Below are positions 43,840 to 61,239 of a stretch of 64,000 bases of DNA, piece after piece. Source of the DNA: Owenia fusiformis (lineage: Eukaryota > Annelida > Polychaeta > Sabellida > Oweniidae). Made by a program: the position numbers and the translations under genes. The notes below the pieces were generated by a model that saw only the letters and a list, made by a program, of their open reading frames with translations, searched no databases and was not told the origin of the DNA. The stretch spans positions 16,537,754 to 16,601,753 of the forward strand of contig CAIIXF020000011.1 in the NCBI GenBank assembly GCA_903813345.2, written 5' to 3'. Numbering within the stretch: the stretch's first letter is position 1; every line of letters begins with the position of its first letter.

Positions 43840-46473
43840 GTTTTTTGATTACTCTTAGCGATTTTGAGATATGGCGTCCTGAAAGTAGGTCAAAACCAAA
43901 AAGTTCTCCAAATTTAACATATGAGCCATGAAATAAGGGTAGAATTTTCTCAGGAATCCGAATCTGCAAACCAAATTTTGATCCGACTTCCCGTTCGGAA
44001 GTTATGGCGTTTTGAAAGCTCAAAAATCGCTAAATTTGGTGCCCATGTTAAGTCAATGGGAAAAAACATTTTTTTGAAGTGAAAAATACGAAATATAGAC
44101 TGAGTTCAGCTAAATATAATGAAAGCTTTTAAAAGAAGGGGACCTCATAAGCCATCTAGCTTCAAAATTTGGACACCAAAATGCCTAGGTCAAAATCTAG
44201 GTCAAATTCAAAGTTTTTCCTTATTTTTGCGATTCTGACACAACAGATTAATTATATTCTTCGAAATTTTGTATACATGTAGCTAAGAGTCTGCTAATAG
44301 TGTTAGCCTTTTGCCGTCAGAAAGTATTTTGCCCCATTTTTGAGATATGGTGTCCGAAAAGTAGGTCAAAATAAAAAATTCTCAAAATTTGACGTTTGAG
44401 TTATGAATTAAGTATAGAATTTTCTCAGGAATCCGAATCTGCAAACCAAATTTCGATCCAACTTCCGGTTTGGAAGTTATGGCGTGTCCGAAAAGTAGGT
44501 CAAAATAAAAAGTTTCCAAATTTAACGTATGAGCTATGAATTAAAGATAGAATTTTCTCTGGAATCCAAATCTGCAAACCAAATTTCGATCCGACTTCTG
44601 GTTCGGAAGTTATGGCGTTTTGAAAGCTCAAAAATCGCTAAATTTGGTGCCCCATGTTATGTCAATGAGAAAAAATATTTTTTTGAAGTGTAAAATACGA
44701 GATATAGACTAAGTACAGCTAAACATAATGGAGGCCCATAAAAGAAGGGGACCTCAAAACCTTCTAATTTTGAAAATTTGGACAACAAAATGCCTAGGTC
44801 AAAATCTAGGTCAAATTCAAAGCTTTTCCTTATTTTTGCGATTCTGACACTACACTTTAATTATATTCTTCGAAATTGTGTATACATGTAGCCAAGAGTG
44901 TGCTAATAGTGTTAGCCTTTTGCCGTCAAAAAGTATTTTGACCCACTTTTGAGATATGGTGTCCCAAAAGTAGGTCAAAATAAAAAAATCTTCAAATGTA
45001 ACGTATGAGTTATGAATAAGGGGTAGAATTTTATCAGGAATCCGAATCTGCAAATCAAATTTTGATTCGACCTCCTGTTCGGAAGTTATGGCGTTTTGAA
45101 AGCTCAAAAATCGCTAAATTTGGTGCCCATGTTAAGTCAATGGGAAAAAAGATTTTTTTGAAGTGAAAAATACGAAATACAGACTGAGTTCAGCTAAATA
45201 TAATGAAAGCTTTTAAAAGAAGGGGACCTCATAAGCCATCTAGCTTCAAAATTTGGACACCAAAATGCCTAAGTCAAAATCTAGGTCAAATTCAAAGTTT
45301 TTCCTTATTTTTGCAATTCTGACACTACACTTTAATTATATTCTTCGAAATTGTGTATACATGTAGCAAAGAGTGTGCTTATAGTGTAAGCCTTTTGCCG
45401 TCAAAAAGTATTTTGACCCACTTTTGAGATATGGTGTCCCAAAAGTAGGTCAAAATAAAAAAATCTTCAAATTTAACGTATGAGTTATGAATAAGGAGTA
45501 GAATTTACCCAGGAATCCGAATCTGCAAATCAAATTTTGATTCGACCTCCTGTTCGGAAGTTATGGCGTTTTGAAAGCTCTAAAATCACTAAATTTGCTG
45601 CCCCATGTTATGTCAATGGGAAAAAAGATTTTTTTGAAGTGTAAAATACGAGATATAGACTGAGTACAGCTTAATATAATGAAAGCCTATTAAAGAAGGG
45701 GACCTCGAAGGCTACTTAGCTCCAAAATTTGGACACCAAAATGCCTAGGTCAAAATCTAGGTCAAATTTATAGTTTTCCCTTATTTTTGCGATTCTGACA
45801 CTATATTTAAATTATTTGCTTTAAAATTTTGTATACAGGTAGCAAAGAGTATGCTAATAGTGTTAGCGTTTTGCCGTTAGAGATTATTTTGACCCACTTT
45901 TGAGATATGGTGTCCGAAAAGTAGGCCAAAGTAAAAAGTATTCCAAATTTAACGTATGAGTTATGAATTAAGGGTAGAATTTTCTCAGAAATCTAGATCT
46001 GCAAACCAAATTTCGATCCGACTACTTGTTCTGAAGTTATGGCGTTTTGAGATCTCAAAAATCACTAAATTTGGTGCCCCATGTTAAATCAATGGGACCG
46101 AATAATGTTTTGAAGTGTAAAAATACGAGATATAGAATGAGTACAGCTAAACATAATGAAAGCCCATAGAAGAAGGGGACCTCAAAAGCTGCTTTCCTTC
46201 AAAGTTTGGACACCAAAATACCTAGTTCAAAATCTAGGTCAAATTCATAGTTTTTTTTTTTTTTGCGATTCTGACACTACACTTCAATGATATTCTCCGA
46301 AATTTTGTATACTTGTAGCAAAGAGTGTGCTAATAATGTTAACATTTTGTCGTCAATAAGTTTTTTGACCCACTTTTGAGATATGGTGTCCGAAATTTAG
46401 GTCAAAATAAAAAGTTCTCCAATTTTAAAGTATGAGTTATGAATTAGGGGTAGAATTTCCTCAGGAATCCGGA
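43840..46473 (+). repeat. ~477-bp tandem units inside H1
   Basis: The phrase GCCTAGGTCAAAATCTAGGT recurs near 44185, 44792, 45268, 45745 and 46222, giving one 607-bp unit (with an internal ~125-bp duplication) and then three units of 476-477 bp. Units also share GAGATATGGTGTCC, GGAATCCGAATCTGCAAA and GGAAGTTATGGCGTTTTGAA. Short antisense frames over the units are chance. Confidence 0.88.
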
Positions 46474-49314
46474 GGGTGTCTACTAAAACTAAGACCTAAG
46501 ACCTACAAAACTAAGACCCCCACGTAATAAAACTAAGACCCTGTTATAAAACTAAGACCCCCACGTTATAAAACTAAGACCCTGTTATAAAACTAAGACC
46601 CCCCACGTAATAAAACTAAGACCCTGTTATAAAACTAAGACCCCCCACGTAATAAAACTAAGACCCTGTTATAAAACTAAGACCCCCCACGTAATAAAAC
46701 TAAGACCCTGTTATAAAACTAAGACCCCTCACGTTATAAAACTAAGACCCTGTTATAAAACTAAGACCCCCCACGTAATAAAACTAAGACCCTGTTATAA
46801 AACTAAGACCCCCCACGTTATAAAACTAAGACCCTGTTATAAAACTAAGACCCCCCACGTAATAAAACTAAGACCCTGTTATAAAACTAAGACCCCCCAC
46901 GTTATAAAACTAAGACCCTGTTATAAAACTAAGACCCTCCACGTAATAAAACTAAGACCCTCCACGTAATAAAACTAAGACCCTGTTATAAAACTAAGAC
47001 CCCCCACGTAATAAAACTAAGACCCTGTTATAAAACTAAGACCCCCCACGTAATAAAACTAAGACCCTGTTATAAAACTAAGACCCCCCACGTAATAAAA
47101 CTAAGACCCTGTTATAAAACTAAGACCCCTCACGTTATAAAACTAAGACCCTGTTACAAAACTAAGACCCCCCACGTAATAAAACTAAGACCCTGTTATA
47201 AAACTAAGACCCCCCACGTTATAAAACTAAGACCCTGTTATAAAACTAAGACCCCCCACGTAATAAAACTAAGACCCTGTTATAAAACTAAGACCCCCCA
47301 CGTTATAAAACTAAGACCCTGTTATAAAACTAAGACCCTCCACGTAATAAAACTAAGACCCTCCACGTAATAAAACTAAGACCCTGTTATAAAACTAAGA
47401 CCCCCCACGTTATAAAACTAAGACCCTGTTATAAAACTAAGACCCCCCACGTAATAAAGCTAAGACCCTGTTATAAAACTAAGACCCTCCACGTAATAAA
47501 ACTAAGACCCTGTTATAAAACTAAGACCCTCCACGTAATAAAACTAAGACCCTGTTATAAAACTAAGACCCCCCACGTTATAAAACTAAGACCCTGTTAT
47601 AAAACTAAGACCCCCCACGTAATAAAACTAAGACCCTGTTATAAAACTAAGACCCCCCACGTTATAAAACTAAGACCCTGTTATAAAACTAAGACCCCCC
47701 ACGTTGTAAAACTAAGACCCTGTTATAAAACTAAGACCCTGTTATAAAACTAAGAATCAATCATCGTGCCTTGCTCTGCTCGCGAGGTAGTCTTGCCTCT
47801 GGCACATGTGTTCCCCAGTAACATACAGATTCTACAAAAGATAGTTTTATAGATATAGATATAAAGATAAGCTTAAGGTCTTGGAGAAGTTATTCGAAAT
47901 TTACACCAAACAGGAAATGAAAAAACCATGTGATTTTAGATTTTTTGAACTCAGATAGCAGAGTTCTGCTTTGATCTTCAGTCATTTTTACTACTCCCAT
48001 TTGTCATTTACATGACCAGGATCACAATGGTCATGTCAAAATGACCCTAACCATGCTGAAATGGTTTTTCAGCCCTCTGAAAATGTGACTGAAAAAAGTT
48101 AAAAGTAAGGGTATCGGTAAGGTCACTGAACATAATATTTTGATTTTTTCAGAAAATGTGCCCAATATATTGCTTCAAATGATAGGAGCTTTGAAAATAA
48201 GAAAAATTTTCTGAAACAAAAATTGTGGTCAGAAAAAGGAAAATAGACCTCTTTTCAAATCATTTTTTTCATTTTTTTTCATTTTATCTCTAGACTATTT
48301 CTAGAAATTTAATCAAAATTTCAAAGCTCCTATCATTTAGAGCAATATGTTGGACACATTTTCTGAAAAATTCAAAATATTCTGGGGGGTCTTAGTTTTA
48401 TAACAGGGTCTTAGTTTTATTACGTGGGGGTCTTAGTTTTGTAACAGTGTCTTAGTTTTATAACGTGGGGGTCTTAGTTTTATAACAGGGTCTTAGTTTT
48501 ATTACGTGGGGGGTCTTAGTTTTATAACAGGGTCTTAGTTTTATAACGTGGGGGGTCTTAGTTTTATAACAGGGTCTTAGTTTTATTACGTGGGGGGGTC
48601 TTAGTTTTATAACAGTGTCTTAGTTTTATAACGTGGGGGGTCTTAGTTTTATAACAGGGTCTTAGTTTTATTACGTGGGGGGTCTTAGTTTTATAACAGG
48701 GTCTTAGTTTTATAACGTGGGGGTCTTAGTTTTATAACAGGGTCTTAGTTTTATAACGTGGGGGGTCTTAGTTTTATAACGTGGGGGGTCTTAGTTTTAT
48801 AACAGGGTCTTAGTTTTATTACGTGGGGGGTCTTAGTTTTATAACAGGGTCTTAGTTTTATAACGTGGGGGTCTTAGTTTTATAACAGGGTCTTAGTTTT
48901 ATAACGTGGGGGGTCTTAGTTTTATAACAGGGTCTTAGTTTTATTACGTGGGGGGTCTTAGTTTTATAACAGGGTCTTAGTTTTATAACGTGGGGGGTCT
49001 TAGTTTTATAACAGGGTCTTAGTTTTATAACGTGGGGGGTCTTAGTTTTATAACAGGGTCTTAGTTTTATAACGTGGGGGGGTCTTAATTTTATTACTTG
49101 GGCGGTCTTAGTTTTATAACAGGGTCTTAGTTTTATAACGTGGGGGTCTTAGTTTTATAACAGGGTCTTAGTTTTATTACATGGGGGGTCTTAGTTTTAT
49201 AACAGGGTCTTAGTCTTATAACGTGGGGGGTCTTAGTTTTATAACAGGGTCTTAGTTTTATTACGTGGGGGGTCTTAGTTTTGTAGGTCTTAGGTCTTAG
49301 TTTTGTAGACACCC
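46474..49314. mobile_element. 2.84-kb foldback transposon with minisatellite arms, 10-bp target-site duplication
   Basis: The element begins GGGTGTCTAC and ends with the exact complement GTAGACACCC. GGAATCCGGA flanks it on both sides (46464-46473 and 49315-49324), a 10-bp target-site duplication inside a ~477-bp satellite unit. The left arm (to about 47755) is ~30 copies of a 42-bp compound unit, AAAACTAAGACCCTGTTAT plus AAAACTAAGACCCCCCACGT. The right arm (48385-49314) is the same array inverted. The ~630-bp loop has a second inverted pair (48149-48213 and 48325-48384) and no coding frame. The architecture matches the sea-urchin TU foldback elements known from the literature, and the long duplication recalls Mutator-like elements; both links are by structure only. 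Confidence 0.88.
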
Positions 49315-49439
49315 GGAATCCGGATCTGAAACCAAAATTGCAATCCGACCCCCTGTTTAGATTCTACGCCATTTTGAAGTTTGAAATTCGCACTTGCCAG
49401 TATTCACGATGCAGATTGATCAAATATACTTTCAAAAAT

Positions 49440-49680
49440 TCCTGCATACCCTACTTTACCTCTCTACCTACTCAGCTACTTATTTGACTACTTACTCAAT
49501 TACTTAATTAGTTATTACTTACTTAGCAACTTACTCAGCTACTAACTCAGGTACTTACTCAACTTCTTACTCAGCTACCTACTCAGCTTTTTACTCAGTT
49601 ACTTACTCAGCTACTTACTCAACGACTACTAAGGCACTTACTCAGCTAATTACTCAGTTACTTACTCAGCTCTTTACTGA
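49440..49680 (+). repeat. 12-bp minisatellite (CTACTTACTCAG)
   Basis: About 18 degenerate units of CTACTTACTCAG lie just before the H1 3' end. A much shorter relative (GATGACTCAGCTTA) lies before the H2 3' end near 51520-51590. Confidence 0.8.
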
Positions 49681-49741
49681 TCAATCTAGGTCAAATAAAT
49701 CTGGAGTCTTAAATTGAACTTGTTCAATTTCACAAATCTAG

Positions 49742-51633
49742 TTATTCTTTCTTTCTTCCTCCTAACAGATTTTCTCTCCAACTATAACATCTTACTTAAT
49801 CCAACTTACATGGTGAACTAAAGACTGTATCCGGCTTTCTGGGAAATTAGGTCAAATTTTTATCTAGGTCAAAGGTCAAGAACTAGGTCAAATCTTACAT
49901 TTTCAACATTCTTCATCATATCTTCGTGAATATTCTTCGTAACTCCTTCATCTATTTTTCATCGTGTAGCTTAGAAAAAGGCGAATCGAAGATATGACAT
50001 CAGAATTTTGATTACTCTTACCGATTTTGAGATATGGCGTCCGGAAAGTAGGTCAGAACAAAAAGTTCTCCAAATTCAACATGTGAGTTATGAAATAAGT
50101 GTAGAATGATCTCAGGAACCCGAATCTGCAAACCAAATTTAGATCGGACTTCCGGTTCGGAAGTTATGGCGTTTTGAAAGCTCAAAAATCTCTAAAGTTG
50201 GTGCCTATGTTAAGTCAATGGGAAAAAAGACGTTTTCGAAGTGTAAAATACAAGATATAGTCTGAGTACAGCTAAACATAATGAATGCTTATAAAAGAAG
50301 GGGGACCTCAAAAGCTACATAGCTTCAAAATTTGGAAACCAAAATGCCTAGGTCAAAATCTAGGTCAAATTCATAGTTTTTCCTTATTTTTACGATTCTG
50401 ACACTACACTTTAATAATTTACTTCAAAATTTTGTATACATGTAGCAAAGAGTGTGCTTATAGTGTTAGCCTTTTGCCGTCAGAAAGTATTTTGACCCAG
50501 TTTTGAGATATGGTGTCCGAAAAGTAGGTCAAACTAAAAAGTTCTCCAAATTTTACGTATGAGTTATGAATTTAGGGTAGAATTTTCTCAGGAATCCAAA
50601 TCTACAATTAAAATTTCAATCCGACTTTTGGTTCGGAAGTTATGTCGTTTTGAAAGCTCAAAAATCGCTAAATTTGGTGCCCCATGTTATGGCAATGGGA
50701 AAAAGATTTTTTTGAAGTGTAAAATACGAGATATAGACTAAGTACAGCTTTTCATAATGAAAGCCTATAAAAAAAGGGACCTCAAAAGCTAGCTAGCTTC
50801 ACAATTTGGACACCAAAATGCCTAGGTCAAAATCTAGGTCAAATTTATAGTTTTAACTTATTTTTGCGATTCTGACACTACACTTTAATTATTTGCTTCA
50901 AAATTTTGGATACAGGTAGCAAAGAGTGTGCTAATAGTGTTAGCCTTTTGCCGTCAGAAAGTATTTTGACCCACTTTTGAGATATAGTGTCCGAAAAGTA
51001 GGTCAACATGAAAGTTTCTCCAAATTTAACGTATGAGTTATGAATTAAGGGTAGAATTTTCTCAGGAATCCGAATCTGCAAATCAAATTTCAATCCGACA
51101 CTCGGTTTGGAAGTAATGGCGTTTTGAAAAATTAAAAAATTGGTATTTTGATATCCCATGTTATGTCAATTATCTTTGTCACTATTCGTCGTTATTCCTT
51201 TATCTTTCTTTCATCATGTAGCTTAAAGACAGTCCTTTCATTATTGTAACTGTCTTTTTTGATTACTCTTACCGATTTTGAGGAATGGCGTCCGGAAAGT
51301 AGGTCAACACAAAAAGTTCTCAAAATTTAATGTATGAGTTATGACACAAACGTAGAATTTTCTCAGAAATTCGAATCTGCAAACCAAATTTCGACCCAAA
51401 TTCTGGTTAGATATTTATAGTTGTTTGAAGTCTCGAAAAGTCGATATTATGATATCCCCATGTTAAGCCAATGGAGACGAAGATAACTTACTTAAGAGTT
51501 GTCTAAATGTCTGTATTCTAGATGACTCAGCTTATTCTGAATGGCTCAGCTTACAGTATTTTGGATGACTCAGCTTAAAAAAAGTTTTAAATCTGGAGTC
51601 TTAAATTGAACTTGTTCAATTTACATGTCTAGT
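49742..51633 (+). mobile_element. Helentron-like element H2, tandem to H1
   Basis: H2 starts directly after H1's CTAG and repeats the H1 head (CTTCCTCC, GGAAATTAGGTCAAATTTTT, GGTCAAGAACTAGGTCAAATC). It carries about three ~475-bp units (phrase positions about 50347 and 50819) and ends with the same AAATCTGGAGTC, palindrome (51604-51623) and CTAG (51630-51633) followed by TTATT. It lacks the AGACTCCAGATT left end, so it looks like a tandem unit of one array rather than an independent insertion. Confidence 0.5.
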
Positions 51634-52081
51634 TATTTTAAGTATTCGATCGATATAATAAGGTATTCAAAAATAGTTTTGTGGAGAATACAATCGACTA
51701 TGGTTGAGAGGTATTTATTTGTGCTCGGAATAGTGACTCCTTTGCGGCTAATCTGAGTACTTTTTGTGAATGAAACACACACTTACAACAAACGTCGTGC
51801 ATGTAATCGATTGTATAGTAATTTCGAAACACACCTCTCAAATGCAACTCTTTTTCATGGTTTACTTTTAATAGAAGAAGGGAGTAAACGGTAATTTGAG
51901 GACATGTTTATGAGACCCACCCACCATTTTATATCGACATGCAACCAACTGCTACCTGCGTAAAATACTTACAATGTATCTTTTGAGTAAAATCTAAACA
52001 TTGTGATTACAAAAGCGGATTGAAAAACAATTAACTATCGAATCTAAAAAGAAGCATAATTCAGATAAAGTCGCTTTTATC
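51634..52081. other. No supported gene
   Basis: AT-rich; nothing recognised. Confidence 0.4.
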
Positions 52082-52785
52082 TAAGAAATATAGACCGAAT
52101 AGCAGGGGTAATATCGTCAACACACCCAGCAGGGCTCGGCACAAACGTTTTCTGCAACCCAAACGACCGAAGGGAGTGAAGGGTTCGAAAGCTTTCGTGC
52201 CTGGCCGTAAGGGGTGTATTCGACGTTATTACCCCTGCTCTGGGGTATATATTACGAATCGAACATGAAAACTCACCAAAATGTTTCGAATATTCAATAT
52301 GGTCCGCCGTACTACGGCCCGCCGTTATGACGTCACTACTCGTATCACCAGGGGTATTGTTCGCGAATGTACCCCGGGTGAAATGTTGACTTTGTTCACG
52401 GTTTATAGAAGGCGTGAATACAGTCATGTTCGAATTAAGAAATATAGACCGACTCCGAAGAGCAGGGGTAATATTGTCGAGGCACAAACGTTTTCTGTAT
52501 CCCGAACGACCGAAGGGAGTGAGGGGTTCGAAAGCTTTTGTGCCTAGCCTTATGGGTGTATTCGAAGATATTACCCCTGCTCTAAGGTCTATATTACGAT
52601 TCGAACATGAAAACTCACCAAAATGTTTCGAATATTCATTATGGTCCGCCATTACTACGACCCGCCGTTATGACGTCACACATTACACGTACTACCAGGG
52701 GTATTCTTCGCGAATATACCCCGGGTGAAATGTTGAGTTTGTTTACAGTTTATAGAAGGTGTGAATACAGTCATGTTCGAATTCT
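52082..52785. repeat. Two tandem ~350-bp units, each internally palindromic
   Basis: AAGAAATATAGACCGA starts units at 52082 and 52437. Shared landmarks are GCACAAACGTTTTCTG, CGACCGAAGGGAGTGA, AACTCACCAAAATGTTTCGA and CCCGGGTGAAATGTTGA. Within each unit AGCAGGGGTAATAT is complemented by ATTACCCCTGCTCT ~100 bp later. GC content is higher than in the surroundings. The long antisense frame over it (52077-52652) arises from the duplication and is not a recognised protein. Confidence 0.75.
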
Positions 52786-53034
52786 CCTTTTTTCATTTTT
52801 CTCATATTTCGCCAAAATAAAATCGTTATTTGTAATCTTGACACTCTCCTTCATGTAATTGAATGAAAATTGTGACAACATTGTGATTTTTATTCCAGAA
52901 ACTAATATTCAATGGGCATATAGTATGACATAAAATGATACAATTTCATATATCATATATTTTAAACCTTTGTTCACAAGTCTGAAAATAAAAAAAATGT
53001 AAAAATCAAGAGGGCCGTAGGTTTATATCACAAG

Positions 53035-53222
53035 CAAGGAGGATTGGCTCCCAGAATGCAACACCGATATTCTGCAAAACAATCACCTAGCGATAGCTTT
53101 GTTGGAGAGTATCGGGTCATTCTCCATGCAGTCGTACAAATTATACAGACACGAATAGCAAATGACGCATGCGTGGAGATTAAAGAATATCGAGTTGGAA
53201 CCCTGGCTTCCAATCCTCCTTG
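53035..53222. mobile_element. 188-bp MITE with perfect 13-bp TIRs and 9-bp target-site duplication
   Basis: CAAGGAGGATTGG at the left end and its complement at the right end are exact. TATCACAAG flanks it on both sides (53026-53034, 53223-53231). An 8-9-bp duplication suggests the Mutator or hAT superfamilies. It is non-coding. It lies in what is probably an intron or the 5' flank of the EF-hand gene. Confidence 0.85.
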
Positions 53223-53469
53223 TATCACAAGGGAACTCTCACTCTGTAATATATTCATTAAAAATCACACTTTTAATTAGAAGAATCAGACTAGAGGTAG
53301 TCTTCATTACTATAGTTTTGTATATCACTAAACCGCTGCTAATATGTTACGAATCTTTGGCGTTTTTAGCATTAAACACTGATTTTAACCTGTGGTTTGA
53401 TGTGTCACAAACACGTTGAAACATTAAATAAATCTTAATACCATAATTGTATATTTTGATATTTTGCAG

Positions 53470-54152
53470 GATCAAAACCCAAAGGCAAAACGACAAAAAA
53501 TAAATGTCAAGTTCCGAACAAGAACGATTATTTAAAAACAGAAGAACGAAACGCCTTCCAAGCTGCTGTAATCGAAAAAATGACGGAAGGATCTTCACTA
53601 TGGCGACGTAAAATGGTCGTCTGTTTTAACGCGCTAGACCAAACTGGTGACGGTTTTATTCAGAAGGAAGACTTTCAGGATATGATAAGAAGAATAGAGA
53701 GTCGATATCAACTTTCGGGACGCTCGATGAGTGATTTACGTCGACATGGTTTATCATTTGTGTTGATCGAAGTTTTATGGAGTACTGTTTTAACAGCCGG
53801 AAACGACCAAGGGCCTGATTACAAAATATCGCTTGAAGAATTCATCCGCATTCTTCACACCTACTTTGCGGTGGAGAGGTACAAAGAATACTTGCGTGTC
53901 ACAATTACCCACTGCGCGGAACATATTTATGATATTCTGGACTGTGATCATGAAGGGGGAATTGACGTTAACAGATACAAACATTTTTTAGAGATTTTTG
54001 GGGCGAAAGACGATGTTGCTGATAATGGTTTCGAAGATATCGACGCAGATCATACTGGCGAGATCTCTAGATTTGAGTTCATCGACGCATACACTGATTT
54101 TTGGATGAATCAAGAGTTAGGATGTGGAGCACTACTCCTCGGAAAATATTAA
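53470..54152 (+). CDS. EF-hand protein resembling sarcoplasmic calcium-binding protein, last exon
   Basis: A four-EF-hand cytosolic Ca2+-binding protein, probably a calcium buffer or sensor. From the ATG at 53580 the frame gives 190 residues, the usual SCP length. It is also open upstream to a good acceptor (TTTTGCAG at 53462-53469), so the start may lie in an upstream exon. Counting from that ATG, loop 1 is D20-D31 (DQTGDGFIQKED, canonical). Loop 2 is degenerate (DQGPDYKISLEE, Gly6 replaced). Loop 3 is DCDHEGGIDVNR (Arg at position 12, weak). Loop 4 is DADHTGEISRFE (canonical). The C-terminal LGCGALLLGKY recalls the hydrophobic SCP tail. AATAAA at about 54288 follows the stop. Upstream exons were not identified. 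Confidence 0.8.
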
Positions 54153-54287
54153 AACAACAGAGTGTAAATTAGAAATACAGTCTACTATAATGGTTTAAAT
54201 CATGTATGCAGAATTGTGCACCACGAGAAATCCTCTTAAATACAGTGCAATCATGGACAAATAGCAAAATAATACTTTTAGGCCGAA

Positions 54288-54293
54288 ATAAAA
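54288..54293 (+). terminator. Poly-A signal of the EF-hand gene
   Basis: AATAAA ~135 bp after the stop codon, in the expected place for 3'-end formation. Confidence 0.5.
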
Positions 54294-54298
54294 CTTTA

Positions 54299-54786
54299 GA
54301 GTAGAATAAAGTAGATAGAGTAAAAGAAATAACAAATATTATAGAAAACAATAATATAACAGCGTGTAACAAGCACTATGGATAACTTTGGTGTCGATGC
54401 TAGGGATCAAATGAAAACAATAATAAAACAACATGTAACCGATACTATGGGTAACTTTGGTGCCACCTTTTTATGATACAAGTTTTTTGTATAGCAAGAA
54501 AATACAAAACCAACGTTTTATTCATCTGCTCATTATTTCTTGAAAACTTCGTCCAAAGGGATCGTTATGCTGCACTTGTTTCGATATATTACTTCATCAA
54601 AATATTATGCCCTTATATTAGCCTCCATGGCCATGATCGTATATTATTGTAGATAAAGCAATTGCAATAATGAAGCTGGACAACACCTTATCGCCCACCA
54701 TAAATTCATAAATGTTTGACTGAAGACACGATTTTGTAACACGGTTTATTGCCCCCTACACACATGGCAATTTCCCTCCACCATGT
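54299..54786. other. Intergenic, EF-hand gene to amylase
   Basis: TATGG(G/A)TAACTTTGGTG(T/C)C recurs near 54377 and 54447, a small direct repeat. Otherwise featureless. Confidence 0.4.
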
Positions 54787-54794
54787 TATAAATA
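54787..54794 (+). promoter_or_regulatory. TATA box of the amylase gene
   Basis: TATAAATA lies 58-65 bp before the amylase ATG, leaving room for a ~30-nt 5' UTR. Strong TATA boxes and short leaders are common in animal digestive-enzyme genes. Confidence 0.75.
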
Positions 54795-54851
54795 CGAAGG
54801 TCGTAAAGGGGGTATGTACCATAACACGACGAGCCTTATTCTAGAACTGAA

Positions 54852-60590
<5,739 letters not shown>

Positions 60591-60879
60591 GTAAGTGGGC
60601 ATCTCACGTATCAGTCATATTTGCTCTACGGCTGTTGTACGGCGGTCGTAGCTTCACAAAAATCTACTATAGAAAATCTATCCCTATATTTTATGCTGCA
60701 TATATCTTTCGAATTTGGGAAGCTACGGCCTTCCTGCAATTGCCGTAGATAAAATGTACCCGAAGCATTATTTAGGACAATTACTATCTGTTAACTTGTT
60801 TAATCGATCAATCGTGACAAAATAAGATAAGGCATCTGTGGAGCTGACGTCCTTTAACTTGAAACGTATCTACGGTAAC

Positions 60880-61205
60880 TGTGCCAGAAGTACTCGAAGG
60901 CAAAAACCGCTTTTACAAACTGGCTTCTTACGTACTACAGAAGCCGGCTTCTGGAGTCACCAAGAAGCCGGCTTTTAAAAGCCGGCTTCTGAAGGACAAC
61001 AGAAGCCGGCTTCTGGAGTCACCAAGAAGCCGGATTTTACAAACTGGCTTCTTACGTACTACAGAAGCCGGCTTCTACAGTCAACAAAAAGCCGGCTTTT
61101 AAAAACCGGCTTCTGAAGGACAACAGAAGCCGGCTTTTGGAGTCGCCAAGAAGCCGGCTTTTAAAACTGGCTTTTTACTTACTGACGTACTGCAGAAGAT
61201 GGCTT
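60880..61205. repeat. Array of short GCCGGC palindromes
   Basis: AGAAGCCGGCTTCT, a perfect 14-bp palindrome, or close variants recur about ten times with short spacers (GGAGTCACCA, GAAGGACAAC) in a ~120-bp higher-order unit repeated ~2.5 times. Adjacent palindromes can pair with themselves or with each other. Confidence 0.88.
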
Positions 61206-61239
61206 TTGAATATAGTTTATATTGTCATATTTTTGCAAA

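Larger units (their letters stand above)
43465..49741 (+). mobile_element. Helentron-like element H1 with internal ~477-bp tandem units
   Basis: The left end has AGACTCCAGATT (43467) followed by its own complement, repeated again at about 43517. The right end has AATCTGGAGTC (49698), a 20-base perfect palindrome (AAATTGAACTTGTTCAATTT, 49711-49730), then CTAG at 49738-49741 followed by T. Asymmetric inverted repeats, a 3' hairpin, a CTAG end with T after it, and internal tandem repeats match Helitron/Helentron-type non-autonomous elements. No Rep/helicase is present. The interior is units of ~477 bp, interrupted by the transposon at 46474-49314. Assignment is inferred from the termini. Confidence 0.5.

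Noticed and set aside
44850-45107. 85-93-codon antisense frames repeated in the ~477-bp units
   Set aside because: They recur only because the satellite unit recurs and are broken in most units.
46474-49314. Regular short repeats resembling a CRISPR array
   Set aside because: There are no unique spacers; the units are a simple 42-bp minisatellite in two opposite arms of an animal transposon.
52077-52652. 191-codon antisense open frame
   Set aside because: It spans two tandem copies of a palindromic repeat and encodes the repeat twice. No family, start context or splice support.
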